A DNA stretch of 64,000 nucleotides from Ruegeria lacuscaerulensis (GTDB lineage: Bacteria > Pseudomonadota > Alphaproteobacteria > Rhodobacterales > Rhodobacteraceae): the NCBI RefSeq assembly GCF_013034685.1, contig NZ_WQGO01000003.1, forward strand, positions 372,001 through 436,000, in the 5' to 3' direction. Made by a program: the position numbers and the translations under genes. Positions 53,354 through 63,186 of the stretch are shown here, one piece after another. The first letter of the stretch is position 1, and every line of letters begins with the position of its first letter. Below the pieces are notes generated by a model. It saw only the letters and a program-made list of their open reading frames with translations, was not told the DNA's origin and made no database searches.

Positions 53354-54997
53354 TTAGACCAGACGCGACGTCTCTTTCGCAGCGCGTACGAAGTCGCGAA
53401 ACAGAGGGTGGGGCTCAAACGGTTTGGATTTGAGCTCGGGGTGGTATTGAACCCCGATGAACCATGGATGATCGGACCATTCGACAATCTCGGGCAGACG
53501 GCCATCGGGTGACATGCCCGAGAATTTCAGGCCCGCTTTTTCTAACTTATCCCGATATTTGATGTCGACCTCATAGCGGTGACGGTGACGTTCTTCGATA
53601 TTTGAGCCGCCATAAACCTCGGCCACCTTGGATCCATCCGCCAGAACCGCATCATAAGCGCCCAGACGCATGGTGCCGCCCTTGTCGTCGCCAACTTTGC
53701 GTTCGACCTTGTGGTTGCCCTGTACCCATTCTTTCAGATGGTACACCACGGGTTCAAAACGCTTTTTCCCGGCCTCGTGGTCGAATTCTTCGGACCCGGC
53801 CTCGGTGATGCCTGCTGCGTTGCGGGCGGCCTCGATCACAGCCATCTGCATGCCCAGACAAATGCCCAGGTAAGGCACCTTATGTTCGCGGGCATATTGG
53901 GCCGCCTTGATCTTGCCCTCGGTGCCGCGCTCACCAAAGCCGCCTGGGACGAGGATTGCGTGGAAGCCCTCTAGATGCGGGGCGGCGTCTTCGGTGTCGA
54001 AGACCTCGGCATCGACCCACTCGACCTTTACGCGGACACGGTTCGCCATGCCGCCATGGGTCAGCGCCTCGGCGATTGATTTATAGGCGTCTTCCAATTG
54101 GGTGTATTTGCCGACGATAGCCACCTTCACTTCGCCCTCGGCGTTGTGGATGCGGTCGCTGACGTCTTCCCATTTCGCCAGATCTGGCTTGGGGGCCGGG
54201 CTGATCTGGAACGCGTCCAGAACCGCCTGATCCAGACCTTCGCGGTGATAAGCCAGCGGGGCGTCATAGATGGTGCTGAGGTCCTGCGCCGCGATCACGC
54301 TGTCTGGGCGAACGTTGCAGAACAGGGCCAGTTTCTCACGTTCTTTCTTCGGAATCGGGCCTTCCGAGCGGCACACAAGAATATCCGGTGCCAGACCGAT
54401 GGAGCGCAGTTCCTTGACCGAGTGCTGGGTCGGCTTGGTTTTCAGCTCGCCGGACGCCTTGATGTAGGGCAGCAGCGTCAGGTGCATAAACATGCACTGA
54501 CCACGCGGCTTGTCCTGACTGAACTGACGGATGGCCTCGAAAAAGGGCAGGCCCTCAATATCGCCCACGGTGCCGCCGATTTCACACAGCATGAAATCAA
54601 CCTCGTCCTCGCCAATGGCGATGAAATCTTTGATCTCGTTGGTGACGTGGGGGATCACCTGAATGGTCTTGCCCAGGTAGTCTCCGCGACGTTCTTTCTC
54701 GAGCACGTTAGAGTAAATCCGACCCGAGCTCACCGAGTCGGTCTTGCGCGCAGCAACACCTGTAAAACGTTCATAGTGGCCAAGGTCCAGATCGGTCTCG
54801 GCCCCGTCGTCGGTGACGAACACTTCGCCATGTTCAAATGGCGACATCGTGCCGGGGTCAACGTTCAGATAGGGATCCAGCTTGCGCAGGCGAACCGAGT
54901 AGCCCCGCGCCTGCAACAAAGCGCCCAAAGCCGCCGAAGCCAGCCCTTTGCCCAAGGACGAAACCACACCACCGGTGATGAAAATAAAACGCGCCAT
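53354..54997 (-). CDS. pyrG: CTP synthase
   Basis: A 547-residue enzyme that makes CTP from UTP, ATP and glutamine. The synthetase N-terminus is [22 protein letters not shown] and the glutaminase domain has [17 protein letters not shown] with the catalytic Cys and [11 protein letters not shown] with His/Glu. It lies downstream of secG with a 161-base gap on the same strand. Confidence 0.98.
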   Translation of the reverse strand: MARFIFITGGVVSSLGKGLASAALGALLQARGYSVRLRKLDPYLNVDPGTMSPFEHGEVFVTDDGAETDLDLGHYERFTGVAARKTDSVSSGRIYSNVLEKERRGDYLGKTIQVIPHVTNEIKDFIAIGEDEVDFMLCEIGGTVGDIEGLPFFEAIRQFSQDKPRGQCMFMHLTLLPYIKASGELKTKPTQHSVKELRSIGLAPDILVCRSEGPIPKKEREKLALFCNVRPDSVIAAQDLSTIYDAPLAYHREGLDQAVLDAFQISPAPKPDLAKWEDVSDRIHNAEGEVKVAIVGKYTQLEDAYKSIAEALTHGGMANRVRVKVEWVDAEVFDTEDAAPHLEGFHAILVPGGFGERGTEGKIKAAQYAREHKVPYLGICLGMQMAVIEAARNAAGITEAGSEEFDHEAGKKRFEPVVYHLKEWVQGNHKVERKVGDDKGGTMRLGAYDAVLADGSKVAEVYGGSNIEERHRHRYEVDIKYRDKLEKAGLKFSGMSPDGRLPEIVEWSDHPWFIGVQYHPELKSKPFEPHPLFRDFVRAAKETSRLV

Positions 54998-55158
54998 GTT
55001 GTTCGGCTAGCTCCCGTGAGACGTCAAAATCAGCTGCCCGACGGTTTACGAAAAACCGTTGCATCACGGGACTTCACACATAAAGGATTCGCGCCCATAG
55101 CGCAAGAGAACCGCAAGATGCTGTTGCAGTTCTCTGTCAGATTTCTAAGTTTTGTGGC

Positions 55159-55527
55159 TTAATCCGCTTGCGGGATCAGCGGCGCGTTGTCGCCCTGCGC
55201 TGGCGGCAGCAGATCGTCCGCCGACGGAACCGCCGGTACGCTTTCTTCGGTCGAAGCCGGAGCAGGGACGCCCAAACGGTCAATGACCGAGCTGCCCGAG
55301 GATTTCTGCGCCGCAATGATCGTCAGCGTGATCGAGGTGACGATAAAGCACGCCGCCAGAATCCATGTCACCTTGCTCAGCGCTGTTGCAGCGGCGCGTC
55401 CGGTCATGGCACCGCCACCGCCGCCGCCACCCATGCCAAGGCCACCGCCTTCGGACCGCTGCATCAGGACGACGGCGATCAGGCCCAAGGCCAAAAGAAG
55501 ATGGATGATGAGAACGACGTTTTCCAT
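55159..55527 (-). CDS. secG: Preprotein translocase subunit SecG
   Basis: A 122-residue subunit of the SecYEG channel. Two helices (MENVVLIIHLLLALGLIAVV and VTWILAACFIVTSITLTIIA) are joined by a Gly-rich loop after SEGGGLG, the typical SecG layout, and a Pro/Ser-rich C-terminal tail follows. ATG 55527 has AGGA five bases upstream. The secG-pyrG order is common in alphaproteobacteria. Confidence 0.95.
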   Translation of the reverse strand: MENVVLIIHLLLALGLIAVVLMQRSEGGGLGMGGGGGGGAMTGRAAATALSKVTWILAACFIVTSITLTIIAAQKSSGSSVIDRLGVPAPASTEESVPAVPSADDLLPPAQGDNAPLIPQAD

Positions 55528-55677
55528 GGTGGTCCTGTACAGCGTGGCGTGTATCGCGTGGTACTTATGCAAGTTTGGGTCCGGGGGCAAGACACGAGTT
55601 TCCATCACCTCTGGTGATGTGTGATATCACGTCAAAGGGACTGGACAGACTGGCGGATCGTGACGCAACCTGCGGCC

Positions 55678-56292
55678 ATGCCACATGACGATCACGACCA
55701 CCCGCACGCGCTGTTGCCGCCGGAACCTGCGCTTCGAGTCAAGGCGCTGGAGACGATTCTGACCCGTAAGGGTCTGATCGACCCGGCGGCTTTGGACGAA
55801 ATCATCGACACCTATCAGAACAAGATCGGCCCTCAGAACGGGGCGCGCGTTGTCGCCAAGGCTTGGGCGGACCCCGAGTTCAAGCGCGCCTTGCTGGAGG
55901 ATGCAACGCCCGTCGTCGCCGATCTGGGGTTTTACGGGCGGCAGGGCGAACACATCGTGGTCGTGGAAAACACGCCCGAGCTGCACAATATGGTCGTATG
56001 TACCCTGTGCAGTTGCTATCCGTGGCCGCTGCTGGGTATTCCGCCGGGCTGGTACAAATCCGATGCTTACCGCGCCCGCGCCGTGCGTGAACCGCGCAAG
56101 GTTCTGGCTGATTTCGGCGTGTCTCTGCCCAAAGACACCGCCATTCGCGTCTGGGACTCAACGGCTGAGATTCGGTATCTGGTTCTGCCGATGCGTCCCG
56201 AAGGCACAGAAAGTCTGCCCGAGGACGAACTGACCGCCCTTGTTACCCGCGACAGCATGATCGGCACCGGTCTTCCCAAGGTGCCCTCATGA
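55678..56292 (+). CDS. nthA: Nitrile hydratase alpha subunit, cobalt type
   Basis: A 204-residue metal-binding subunit that hydrates nitriles to amides. The claw motif [12 protein letters not shown] uses Cys108, Cys111, Ser112 and Cys113; threonine in VCTLCSC is typical of cobalt enzymes, serine of iron ones. The start [13 protein letters not shown] matches the family's His-rich opening, so ATG 55678 is preferred over GTG 55621, though the ribosome site is weak. It overlaps the beta gene by four bases. Confidence 0.9.
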   Translation: MPHDDHDHPHALLPPEPALRVKALETILTRKGLIDPAALDEIIDTYQNKIGPQNGARVVAKAWADPEFKRALLEDATPVVADLGFYGRQGEHIVVVENTPELHNMVVCTLCSCYPWPLLGIPPGWYKSDAYRARAVREPRKVLADFGVSLPKDTAIRVWDSTAEIRYLVLPMRPEGTESLPEDELTALVTRDSMIGTGLPKVPS

Positions 56293-56966
56293 CCCGCGTT
56301 CACGATATGGGCGGGCGGTTCGGGGATGGCTCAGTTATCCCCGAGGCGGAAGATGCTCCAGTTTTCCCGCAGGAATGGCATGGGCGTGCTCTGGCCGTAA
56401 CTTTGGCTGCTGGCTTCCTGGGGCAATGGAATATCGACATCTCGCGCCATGCGCGCGAACGTCTGTCACCAAAGGACTACACACGGTTTTCCTACTACGA
56501 GAAATGGATTTCGGGCTTGGCCGACCTCTTGATTGAACGGGGTGTCCTGACGTTGGAGGACCTAAAAGGCGGGAACGGTGACACCCCCCATCCGTTGGCG
56601 TCGCGAGCCCTGAAAGCAGAGAACGTCAGCGCTGCTCTGGCCAAGGGCGGCCCTGCGGACCGCCCGTCCAAGGTTGCTATGCGTTTCCAGCCGGGACAGG
56701 CCGTTCGCACGGCGCACCCATCCGCCAACCGCCTGATCGACGGTGGGCATACTCGGCTGCCAATTTACGCGGCCGGTGCGCAAGGCCGGATATTGCGCCT
56801 CCATGGGACACATGTTCTACCTGATTCCAACGCGCATGGATTAGGGGAAGCGCCCGAACCCCTCTACGCGGTGGCCTTCGCGGCATCAGAACTTTGGGCA
56901 AACCCGGAAAACCCAAAGGACGAGGTCGTACTGGATCTCTGGCAAAGCTATCTGGAGCCCGCATGA
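56289..56966 (+). CDS. nthB: Nitrile hydratase beta subunit
   Basis: A 225-residue partner of NthA. It begins [20 protein letters not shown] (family MDGVHDLGG-like), contains [20 protein letters not shown] and ends with the barrel domain [25 protein letters not shown] and [13 protein letters not shown]. Translation is coupled to both neighbours by ATGA overlaps. Confidence 0.92.
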   Translation: MTRVHDMGGRFGDGSVIPEAEDAPVFPQEWHGRALAVTLAAGFLGQWNIDISRHARERLSPKDYTRFSYYEKWISGLADLLIERGVLTLEDLKGGNGDTPHPLASRALKAENVSAALAKGGPADRPSKVAMRFQPGQAVRTAHPSANRLIDGGHTRLPIYAAGAQGRILRLHGTHVLPDSNAHGLGEAPEPLYAVAFAASELWANPENPKDEVVLDLWQSYLEPA

Positions 56967-57298
56967 CCGACTGCGTCGCACACACAGCGCCCGAACCCGT
57001 TTTCGCCGAGCCCTGGCACGCACAGGTCTTCGCGGTGACTGTCGCATTGAATGAAGCAGGCCGATTCGAATGGCCAGATTGGGCCACCCGATTTTCCGCG
57101 ACACTCAAGCGGCGGGGGCTTTCGAAAGAGTTGGATGGCGGAGACGACTATTTTCGAGCGTGGCTGGACGCGCTTGAAACCCTGTTGGAAGACGCCGGAG
57201 AGGCCGATGCGCAAGATATCAGCGAAGTGTTGGCAGCTTGGGAAAATGCCTATCTGACTACGCCGCACGGACAGCCAGTCAAATTGGCAACCGGGTAG
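56963..57298 (+). CDS. Nitrile hydratase accessory (activator) protein
   Basis: A 111-residue protein resembling the beta-subunit N-terminal half: PVFAEPWHAQVFAVTVALNE and DYFRAWLDALETLLEDAGE. Such accessory proteins help insert cobalt into the alpha subunit. It starts at ATG 56963 inside the beta stop codon. The stop TAG begins a GC-rich hairpin. Confidence 0.85.
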   Translation: MTDCVAHTAPEPVFAEPWHAQVFAVTVALNEAGRFEWPDWATRFSATLKRRGLSKELDGGDDYFRAWLDALETLLEDAGEADAQDISEVLAAWENAYLTTPHGQPVKLATG

Positions 57299-57312
57299 GG
57301 GGCTCTGCCCCC
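57298..57312 (+). terminator. GC-rich hairpin at the nitrile hydratase operon end
   Basis: GGGGGC-TCT-GCCCCC starts at the last base of the accessory gene's stop codon. No T run follows; it may be part of the larger repeat element downstream. Confidence 0.45.
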
Positions 57313-57337
57313 GCCGCCCGTTCCGGGCGACTCCCCC

Positions 57338-57396
57338 GGGATATTTTGGGCCAGATGAAGCAGGGGATCCGCTCTTCATCTGGCTATAAATATCCC
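57338..57396. repeat. Two-part inverted repeat, possible Rhodobacterales intergenic repeat
   Basis: Outer arms GGGATATTT (57338-57346) and AAATATCCC (57388-57396), and inner arms GCCAGATGAAG (57350-57360) and CTTCATCTGGC (57374-57384) are all perfect. The element fills most of the gap between nitrile hydratase genes and purA. It resembles dispersed REP-like sequences I know from Rhodobacterales genomes. Confidence 0.6.
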
Positions 57397-57511
57397 CGCT
57401 GGAGGCACCGCGCGCAGCGCGGTTCGAAGCTGCGGCGAATTATCGGTTTCCCTGTTGCTGACACATCGCTATACGAGCCGAGTTTGATTACTCAGCGCAA
57501 AAGGACCTGTT

Positions 57512-58807
57512 ATGGCCAATGTGGTTGTTGTCGGCGCCCAGTGGGGTGACGAAGGAAAAGGCAAGATCGTCGACTGGCTCAGTGAGCGGGCGGACGTGAT
57601 CGCGCGCTTTCAGGGTGGGCACAATGCCGGTCATACACTGGTTATCGATGGCGAGGTCTACAAACTGCACGCTTTGCCGTCCGGCGTAGTCCGAGGAGGC
57701 AAGCTGAGCGTGATCGGCAATGGTGTTGTGTTGGACCCTTGGCATCTGCTCAAGGAGATTGGGACCATTCGCGCGCAGGGTGTCGATATCTCTCCTGAAA
57801 CACTGATGATCGCCGAGAATACACCTTTGATCCTGCCAATTCACGGCGAGTTGGATCGGGCACGCGAGGAAGCCGCAAGCAAGGGCACCAAGATTGGGAC
57901 CACTGGTCGTGGGATCGGCCCGGCTTATGAGGACAAGGTGGGGCGCCGATCCGTTCGTGTTGCTGACTTGGCCGATGAGGCAACGCTCGAGGCGCGCGTC
58001 GACCGGGCGTTGCAGCATCATGATCCGCTGCGTAAGGGCTTGGGGATCGAGCCGGTTGACCGCGACGCGCTGATTGCGCAGTTGAAAAACGTCGCGGCGG
58101 AGATCCTGCCCTTCGCCGCACCGGTCTGGAAAGTGCTGAACGAAAAGCGCAAGGCCGGTAAGCGCATTTTGTTCGAAGGGGCACAGGGGGCTTTGCTGGA
58201 TATCGATTTCGGCACCTATCCGTTTGTGACCTCGTCCAACGTGATTGCCGGTCAGGCGGCAACGGGTGTGGGTATCGGGCCGGGATCGATCGATTTTGTG
58301 CTGGGCATTGTCAAAGCATACACGACCCGTGTTGGCGAAGGTCCGTTCCCGACCGAACTGGATGATGCCGACGGTCAGCGCTTGGGCGAGCGGGGCCATG
58401 AATTCGGTACCACCACGGGGCGCAAGCGCCGCTGTGGCTGGTTTGATGCCTGTCTGGTGCGTCAGACCTGTGCAACCAGTGGTGTGAACGGCATCTCGCT
58501 GACGAAACTGGACGTTCTGGACGGGTTCGAGACCTTGAAGATCTGTGTTGGGTACGATCTGGACGGTGAACGTCTGGACTACCTGCCCACCGCTGCGGAT
58601 CAGCAGGCGCGTTGCAAGCCCATTTACGAAGACATGCCGGGTTGGAGCGAATCCACTGAAGGCGCGCGTAGCTGGGCGGACTTGCCTGCCAATGCAATCA
58701 AGTATGTGCGCCGGGTCGAGGAACTGATCGAATGCCCTGTGGCCCTTTTGTCCACCAGCCCGGAGCGGGACGACACCATTCTGGTGACCGACCCGTTTGC
58801 TGACTGA
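57512..58807 (+). CDS. purA: Adenylosuccinate synthetase
   Basis: A 431-residue enzyme joining IMP and aspartate with GTP in AMP synthesis. [20 protein letters not shown] is the GTP/IMP loop, [13 protein letters not shown] and [18 protein letters not shown] follow, and [19 protein letters not shown] closes the active site. A shared base with the DUF2842 gene (58807) indicates coupling. Confidence 0.98.
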   Translation: MANVVVVGAQWGDEGKGKIVDWLSERADVIARFQGGHNAGHTLVIDGEVYKLHALPSGVVRGGKLSVIGNGVVLDPWHLLKEIGTIRAQGVDISPETLMIAENTPLILPIHGELDRAREEAASKGTKIGTTGRGIGPAYEDKVGRRSVRVADLADEATLEARVDRALQHHDPLRKGLGIEPVDRDALIAQLKNVAAEILPFAAPVWKVLNEKRKAGKRILFEGAQGALLDIDFGTYPFVTSSNVIAGQAATGVGIGPGSIDFVLGIVKAYTTRVGEGPFPTELDDADGQRLGERGHEFGTTTGRKRRCGWFDACLVRQTCATSGVNGISLTKLDVLDGFETLKICVGYDLDGERLDYLPTAADQQARCKPIYEDMPGWSESTEGARSWADLPANAIKYVRRVEELIECPVALLSTSPERDDTILVTDPFAD

Positions 58808-59049
58808 TGAGCAGCGAGGAAAAGCCGGGCCTTAGCTATAAGGCGCGGCGTAGATGGTCTCTGGTTCTGCTGCTGGTGGGACTGCCAGCCTATATCGTGG
58901 CGGTTGTGACGGTCGTGAACTGGCTTGATCGACCGCCGATTTGGTTAGAACTTCTGGTCTATGTGGTTCTGGGCGTGCTCTGGGCTTTGCCGTTCAAATT
59001 TGTGTTTAAGGGTGTTGGCAAGGAAGACCCGGGTAACACACAAGATTGA
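58807..59049 (+). CDS. DUF2842 family membrane protein
   Basis: An 80-residue protein with two helices (about residues 18-38 and 46-66), matching DUF2842 (ARRRWSLVLLLVGLPAYIVA, ELLVYVVLGVLWALPFKFVF). It starts at the last base of the purA stop. The family is restricted to alphaproteobacteria and has no known function. Confidence 0.82.
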   Translation: MSSEEKPGLSYKARRRWSLVLLLVGLPAYIVAVVTVVNWLDRPPIWLELLVYVVLGVLWALPFKFVFKGVGKEDPGNTQD

Positions 59050-59064
59050 CCGTCAATACCGACC

Positions 59065-59610
59065 TCACCTTCGAGGCCAACTGAGAATTGCACGGGCGAA
59101 TGCATGGTATTCTCCGGAGATTTCTTCAGCCAGGCTAAGGGGTGAAGGCCATGGCGTCGCCAGTGTTGCTTCGATCTGGCCTGTGATTAGTTTCAATTCT
59201 GCTTTGTGCTTGGCTGCCAGACGACGCATCTTTTGGTTGGTGGCAAGGCACAGCATGTGGACTTCGTTGATCCCGCGATTGCGTGCAGCGGTAAGGAGAC
59301 GGGATAGCAACCCGTCTCCAATGCCCCTGTCTTGCCAGCCAGTTTCAACAGTTAGCGCGACCTCTGCTACGTAGTTCAGGCTGTCCGGAACAGCCCGAAG
59401 TTCCCCTACGCCGCGCAGTCGTGAATCCGGGAAAGCCCCAAAAATCAACGCCGCATCATCAAAGATACCGGAAAGATAAGCTTCAACGAATTCTGTGCTG
59501 ACGGGCGCGCCGAAACGCGATGTCAGTGCGTCATTATCCAATGATTTGAAGTGGCTTTCGATTTTGGGCCTGTCATAGGGCCTCAGACGGCGAATCGGAA
59601 GTTCATACAT
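59065..59610 (-). CDS. GNAT family N-acetyltransferase
   Basis: A 181-residue acetyltransferase beginning MYELPIRRLRPYDRPKIESH. VALTVETGWQDRGIGDGLLS is the acetyl-CoA motif (Q-x-x-G-x-G). MRRLAAKHKAELKLITGQIE follows. ATG 59610 has AGAGG seven bases upstream; the 26-codon upstream extension is rejected. Substrate unknown. Confidence 0.87.
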   Translation of the reverse strand: MYELPIRRLRPYDRPKIESHFKSLDNDALTSRFGAPVSTEFVEAYLSGIFDDAALIFGAFPDSRLRGVGELRAVPDSLNYVAEVALTVETGWQDRGIGDGLLSRLLTAARNRGINEVHMLCLATNQKMRRLAAKHKAELKLITGQIEATLATPWPSPLSLAEEISGEYHAFARAILSWPRR

Positions 59611-59721
59611 GGCGCGACCTCTGTTTGAACCGAGGGAAAAGTGCCTGGCGTAGTGGTTCAAACCTAGCATAATTCTGCGGTGCAGCATAGCAGGACGCTA
59701 GGTACTTTCAGTTTAGTGCTC

Positions 59722-59755
59722 AAAAAAAAGGGCCAGAGGAATTTCTCTGGCCCTT
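59722..59755 (-). terminator. Rho-independent terminator of the large acidic-protein gene
   Basis: On the minus strand AAGGGCCAGAG pairs with CTCTGGCCCTT around a 6-base loop, followed by eight T. It lies 23 bases after the stop of the gene at 59778-61451. Confidence 0.92.
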
Positions 59756-59777
59756 CTGGTTTTAGTTTTTTTGGCGA

Positions 59778-61451
59778 TCAGCCCGCGGCGCGTTCGTCGT
59801 CGTCGGGGCGGAAGCCGATATCAGTTGAGGCTGCAAACCGGCCACCACCGGCTTTTTCGATTTTGCCGTCGCGCAGCAACTGACCGAATGAGCGCAGGCT
59901 TTCCTCGCGGTTGAAATCCGCCTGTTGGAGCGACCGGATTTTGTTCATCAATTGCGGACGCGAGAACTGCTCCTGACCTTCGATAAAGGACAGATAGGAT
60001 GCGGCGGCTTCCAGAAGGTCGGGCAAGGACTGGGCGCCCTGTTCTTGTGCGAAAAGGGCAAAGCCGCCTTCTTCGCCCGCCTGAGCATCCTCAGATGAAG
60101 ACACGCGGCGCGGCGTGACGGGGGCTGCCTCAGGGGCATCCGCGTCGATACGCTGCTCGGCGACCAGTTTCAGCGGGGCCATCTTATCTGATTGCGGGCG
60201 CGTGCCGGTGACCTGAATGTCCGGCCGGCGTGGGCTGACCGATGCGGTCAGATCACGATAGATGCTGTCATCAGATGTTTCTTCGGCTTTTGGCTTGTCC
60301 TTGCGCTCGGCTTCGGTCGCGGCCACTGCAGCGCGCAGGTGCGAGTATGTCTCGCGCTGATCTGTGGTTGCCGGGTCCTCCATCTGGACATCGGCTTTGT
60401 CCATAAGACGCGAAACGTCCTGGTCCAGGCTTCCGGTATCCGAGGCAGAGTCCGCCGCGCGTCGGGCAAGAAAAGCCTCGACATTCGAAATCTCGCTCAG
60501 CAGGTCTTCTTCATCGTCGGCAGTCAACACCCCTTCCTCTTGGGTGGTGTCGTCCTCCGGCATATCCATGGCTTCCTCGTCCTCCTGCAGCGGGTTGACG
60601 GGATCGTTTTCTTCCATGGCATCGGCTTCGGGTGTCAGGTCTTCTTGCGCTGCTTCCTCGGCCTCTTCAACCATCGCGGCAAGCTGAATTTCTTCTTCCG
60701 GCTCACCATCAGAGACTTCGGTTGGGGCTGCTTGGACTTCTTCTGCAGGTTCACCGAATTCGGTGCTCAGGGTATCGTCGAAGACCTGCTCAGTTTCTTC
60801 AGGCGCATCTTCGACAATCTCATCTTCGGCCAAGGCTTCTTCGATCGCGGCCACGGCCTCTTCCGGGGATTCCTGCGGTTCGGTATCGGACGCTTCGCCC
60901 AAATCCTCGGCGCTTAGCGAACCAGCTTCGAATGCTGCGGCCACAGCGTCCGACGGTCCGGCCGCCGCCTTCATCAAGGTCGTTTCTTCATCCTCGGAAT
61001 AGATGACGGTGTTTTCTTCCGAATGGGAAACGACCGCGCGGATGCGTTGCAGTTTGGCGGCGATGCTGTCGGCGGCGGGAGTGGGCGCGTCTTCGACCTC
61101 GTCCGCTTCGGTAGCCACCGGATCGGGTTGAGACGGTACAGGCTCAGGGTCGGCGGTGGGCGTGGGTGCGGTGGCAATCGGGGCGGGTGCGGGTTGTTCA
61201 GTGGCACGCAGCAGCAGGCCCGAGTCATTCTGGCTGGCTTCCACCCGGCGCGCGACATCGCGCTGAGCGATGCGGGCCAGCATCTCGGCATCCGGTTGCG
61301 GGGGTTCTGACCCGAAGTAACGATCCTCGGCGGCAAGGTCGCGGAAATATTCTGCGATTGCCTTCATTGTCTCGAAGGAATCGTCAAAGCCTTCCAAAGT
61401 GCATGAGAAGGTTCCGTATGAAACGGTCAAAACCTTGTTATTCTGTACCAT
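59778..61451 (-). CDS. Large acidic protein conserved in Rhodobacterales, unknown function
   Basis: A 557-residue cytoplasmic-looking protein in three parts. An ordered N-terminal domain (residues 1-75; VSYGTFSCTLEGFDDSFETM and KAIAEYFRDLAAEDRYFG), a long disordered centre extremely rich in Glu, Asp, Ala and Pro (about 80-440), and a helical C-terminal domain (LPDLLEAAASYLSFIEGQEQ to GKIEKAGGGRFAAS). No enzyme motif. ATG 61451 has AAAGGA about 10 bases upstream. Similar proteins are annotated only as hypothetical. Its own strong terminator follows. Confidence 0.75.
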   Translation of the reverse strand: MVQNNKVLTVSYGTFSCTLEGFDDSFETMKAIAEYFRDLAAEDRYFGSEPPQPDAEMLARIAQRDVARRVEASQNDSGLLLRATEQPAPAPIATAPTPTADPEPVPSQPDPVATEADEVEDAPTPAADSIAAKLQRIRAVVSHSEENTVIYSEDEETTLMKAAAGPSDAVAAAFEAGSLSAEDLGEASDTEPQESPEEAVAAIEEALAEDEIVEDAPEETEQVFDDTLSTEFGEPAEEVQAAPTEVSDGEPEEEIQLAAMVEEAEEAAQEDLTPEADAMEENDPVNPLQEDEEAMDMPEDDTTQEEGVLTADDEEDLLSEISNVEAFLARRAADSASDTGSLDQDVSRLMDKADVQMEDPATTDQRETYSHLRAAVAATEAERKDKPKAEETSDDSIYRDLTASVSPRRPDIQVTGTRPQSDKMAPLKLVAEQRIDADAPEAAPVTPRRVSSSEDAQAGEEGGFALFAQEQGAQSLPDLLEAAASYLSFIEGQEQFSRPQLMNKIRSLQQADFNREESLRSFGQLLRDGKIEKAGGGRFAASTDIGFRPDDDERAAG

Positions 61452-61574
61452 CAGACGCACGTCCTTTACAAACTACGAGAGCCAACCCGCCCGGCGATGG
61501 GCATACCCATTGGCCCTGAACTATGCCAATCAGCCTATCATTTTGTGGTTTCAATGTGTCCAAATCCGGGAAAA

Positions 61575-62282
61575 ATGATCAATCTTAGAAAAAATACGGG
61601 AATTGTACGCTGTGATGGGCCAATAACGCTAGTCGGCGGCGGAGAAATCAACCCAAAGGACATCGAACTGGCGCTGATTCGCGCCGAAACCTGCGTTGCA
61701 GCTGATGGAGGGGCTGCGCCATTGCTGGATGCGGGGGTCATTCCTGACGCGGTGATTGGCGATTTTGATTCGCTTTCAACAGACCACAAGGCCCAGATTC
61801 CTACGGATCGGTTGTTTCCTTTTCGTGAACAGGACAGCACGGATTTCGACAAGGTTCTGCGCAATGTGGCGACGCCGCTGGCGCTGGGTGTCGGGTTTCT
61901 GGGTGCGCGTCTGGATCATCAGCTGGCGGTGCTTAACGCTCTGGTTCGGCATCAGGATCGCCCCTGTATCTTATTGGGCGCGCAGGAAGTGGTGTTTCAC
62001 GCACCACCCCGGATCACATTGCCTTTGGCGGTGGGGGAGACCGTGTCATTGTTTCCTTTGCGGCGCATAACCGGGCGCAGTCAGGGGCTGGAATGGCCGA
62101 TTGACGGGTTGGAACTGGCCCCGGATGGGCAGGTCGGGACCTCGAACCGCGTAGTATCAGAGGTGACGCTGGAAATGGAAGGGCCGGGGCTGCTTGTGAT
62201 GGTGCCTCGGGATGCGTTGGATCAGGTCATGCAGGCGTTTCTGTCGGGGCAGACCGGGCGCTGGCCCGCTCTCGCAGAATGA
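61575..62282 (+). CDS. thiN: Thiamine pyrophosphokinase
   Basis: A 235-residue enzyme making thiamine diphosphate from thiamine and ATP. VAADGGAAPLLDAGVIPDAV, VIGDFDSLS, EQDSTDFDKVLRN and GFLGARLDHQLAVLNAL are the ThiN-type active-site motifs. ATG 61575 is chosen since similarity starts soon after; longer upstream extension is unlikely. Its 3' end overlaps the converging EamA transporter gene by 56 bases. Confidence 0.9.
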   Translation: MINLRKNTGIVRCDGPITLVGGGEINPKDIELALIRAETCVAADGGAAPLLDAGVIPDAVIGDFDSLSTDHKAQIPTDRLFPFREQDSTDFDKVLRNVATPLALGVGFLGARLDHQLAVLNALVRHQDRPCILLGAQEVVFHAPPRITLPLAVGETVSLFPLRRITGRSQGLEWPIDGLELAPDGQVGTSNRVVSEVTLEMEGPGLLVMVPRDALDQVMQAFLSGQTGRWPALAE

Positions 62283-63141
62283 CGAAAAGTCCGGCGGCGA
62301 TGGTGATGGCGATCCCGATGGCTGCGATTCCGTCGGGCAGGTCGTGGAAGATCAGCCAGCCAATCAATGTGGCGACGGGGATTTCCAGATATTGCATCGG
62401 GGCCAGTGTGGCCGAAGGCGCATAGCGCAGGGACCACGTCATGAACAGATGCGCCACGGTGCCCAACAGACCGATGGCCCAGAGAAGCACATAGGTGCCA
62501 TAGGCGGGTGCGATCAGCGACAGTTCCCATACACCTGCGGCGGTTCCGATCAGAAGAAACGGCAACATAAGGCCTGCGGCCATGGTGCCCGAGACCGCTT
62601 GCAGGGCGATTGGGTCCGTCTCCTTCGCAATGTGCCGTGTGACCAGCATGAACAGCGAAAAGACCACGGCAACCACCAGCGGCAACAAAGCCGCGGCGCC
62701 GACTTGCACAAAGCTGGGCTGAATCACCAACAGCGTACCGATAAACCCGACGATACAGGCGATCAGGCGGCGCAGGCCGACCTCTTCCCCCAGAACGTAT
62801 TTGCCGAGTAGCAGCATGATGAAGGGCATGACAAACGCGATGGCCACCGCGTCTGCCAGCGGCAGATATTGCAGCGAGGTGAACATCGCGCTGATCCCGA
62901 TGATGTGCAGAACTGTACGTAGCAAGGTCAGCCGAAACACGCGACGGGACATCCGCCAGAGCCGCCCTGTCATGGCGACCAGCGGCACAAGCACCAGCGC
63001 CTGCACGGCGAAGCGCACAAAGACCAGCATGGCTACTGGGGTCGTCTCGCCCAACAGCTTGGCCATCGCATCGCCCGCCGGGGCGAGGACGCAAAAGCCA
63101 AGCATCAACATGATGCCAAGAACAGGACGATCCTGAGTCAT
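62227..63141 (-). CDS. EamA/DMT family transporter
   Basis: A 304-residue inner-membrane protein with 10 helices in two EamA repeats. LGFCVLAPAGDAMAKLLGE opens the first repeat, and LTLLRTVLHIIGISAMFTSL and LPLADAVAIAFVMPFIMLLL follow; the second repeat includes SATLAPMQYLEIPVATLIGW. Such carriers export or import amino acids or metabolites. ATG 63141 is preferred to GTG 63150. The last 18 codons are antisense to thiN. Confidence 0.88.
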   Translation of the reverse strand: MTQDRPVLGIMLMLGFCVLAPAGDAMAKLLGETTPVAMLVFVRFAVQALVLVPLVAMTGRLWRMSRRVFRLTLLRTVLHIIGISAMFTSLQYLPLADAVAIAFVMPFIMLLLGKYVLGEEVGLRRLIACIVGFIGTLLVIQPSFVQVGAAALLPLVVAVVFSLFMLVTRHIAKETDPIALQAVSGTMAAGLMLPFLLIGTAAGVWELSLIAPAYGTYVLLWAIGLLGTVAHLFMTWSLRYAPSATLAPMQYLEIPVATLIGWLIFHDLPDGIAAIGIAITIAAGLFVILRERASARSAPTETPA

Positions 63142-63186
63142 GGGCGGCACGCTACGGGGTTTGCGCCGCCGATGAAAGCGACAGTC

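Noticed and set aside
54098..55162. 354-codon open frame antisense to pyrG
   Set aside because: No motifs; pyrG on the other strand is certain.
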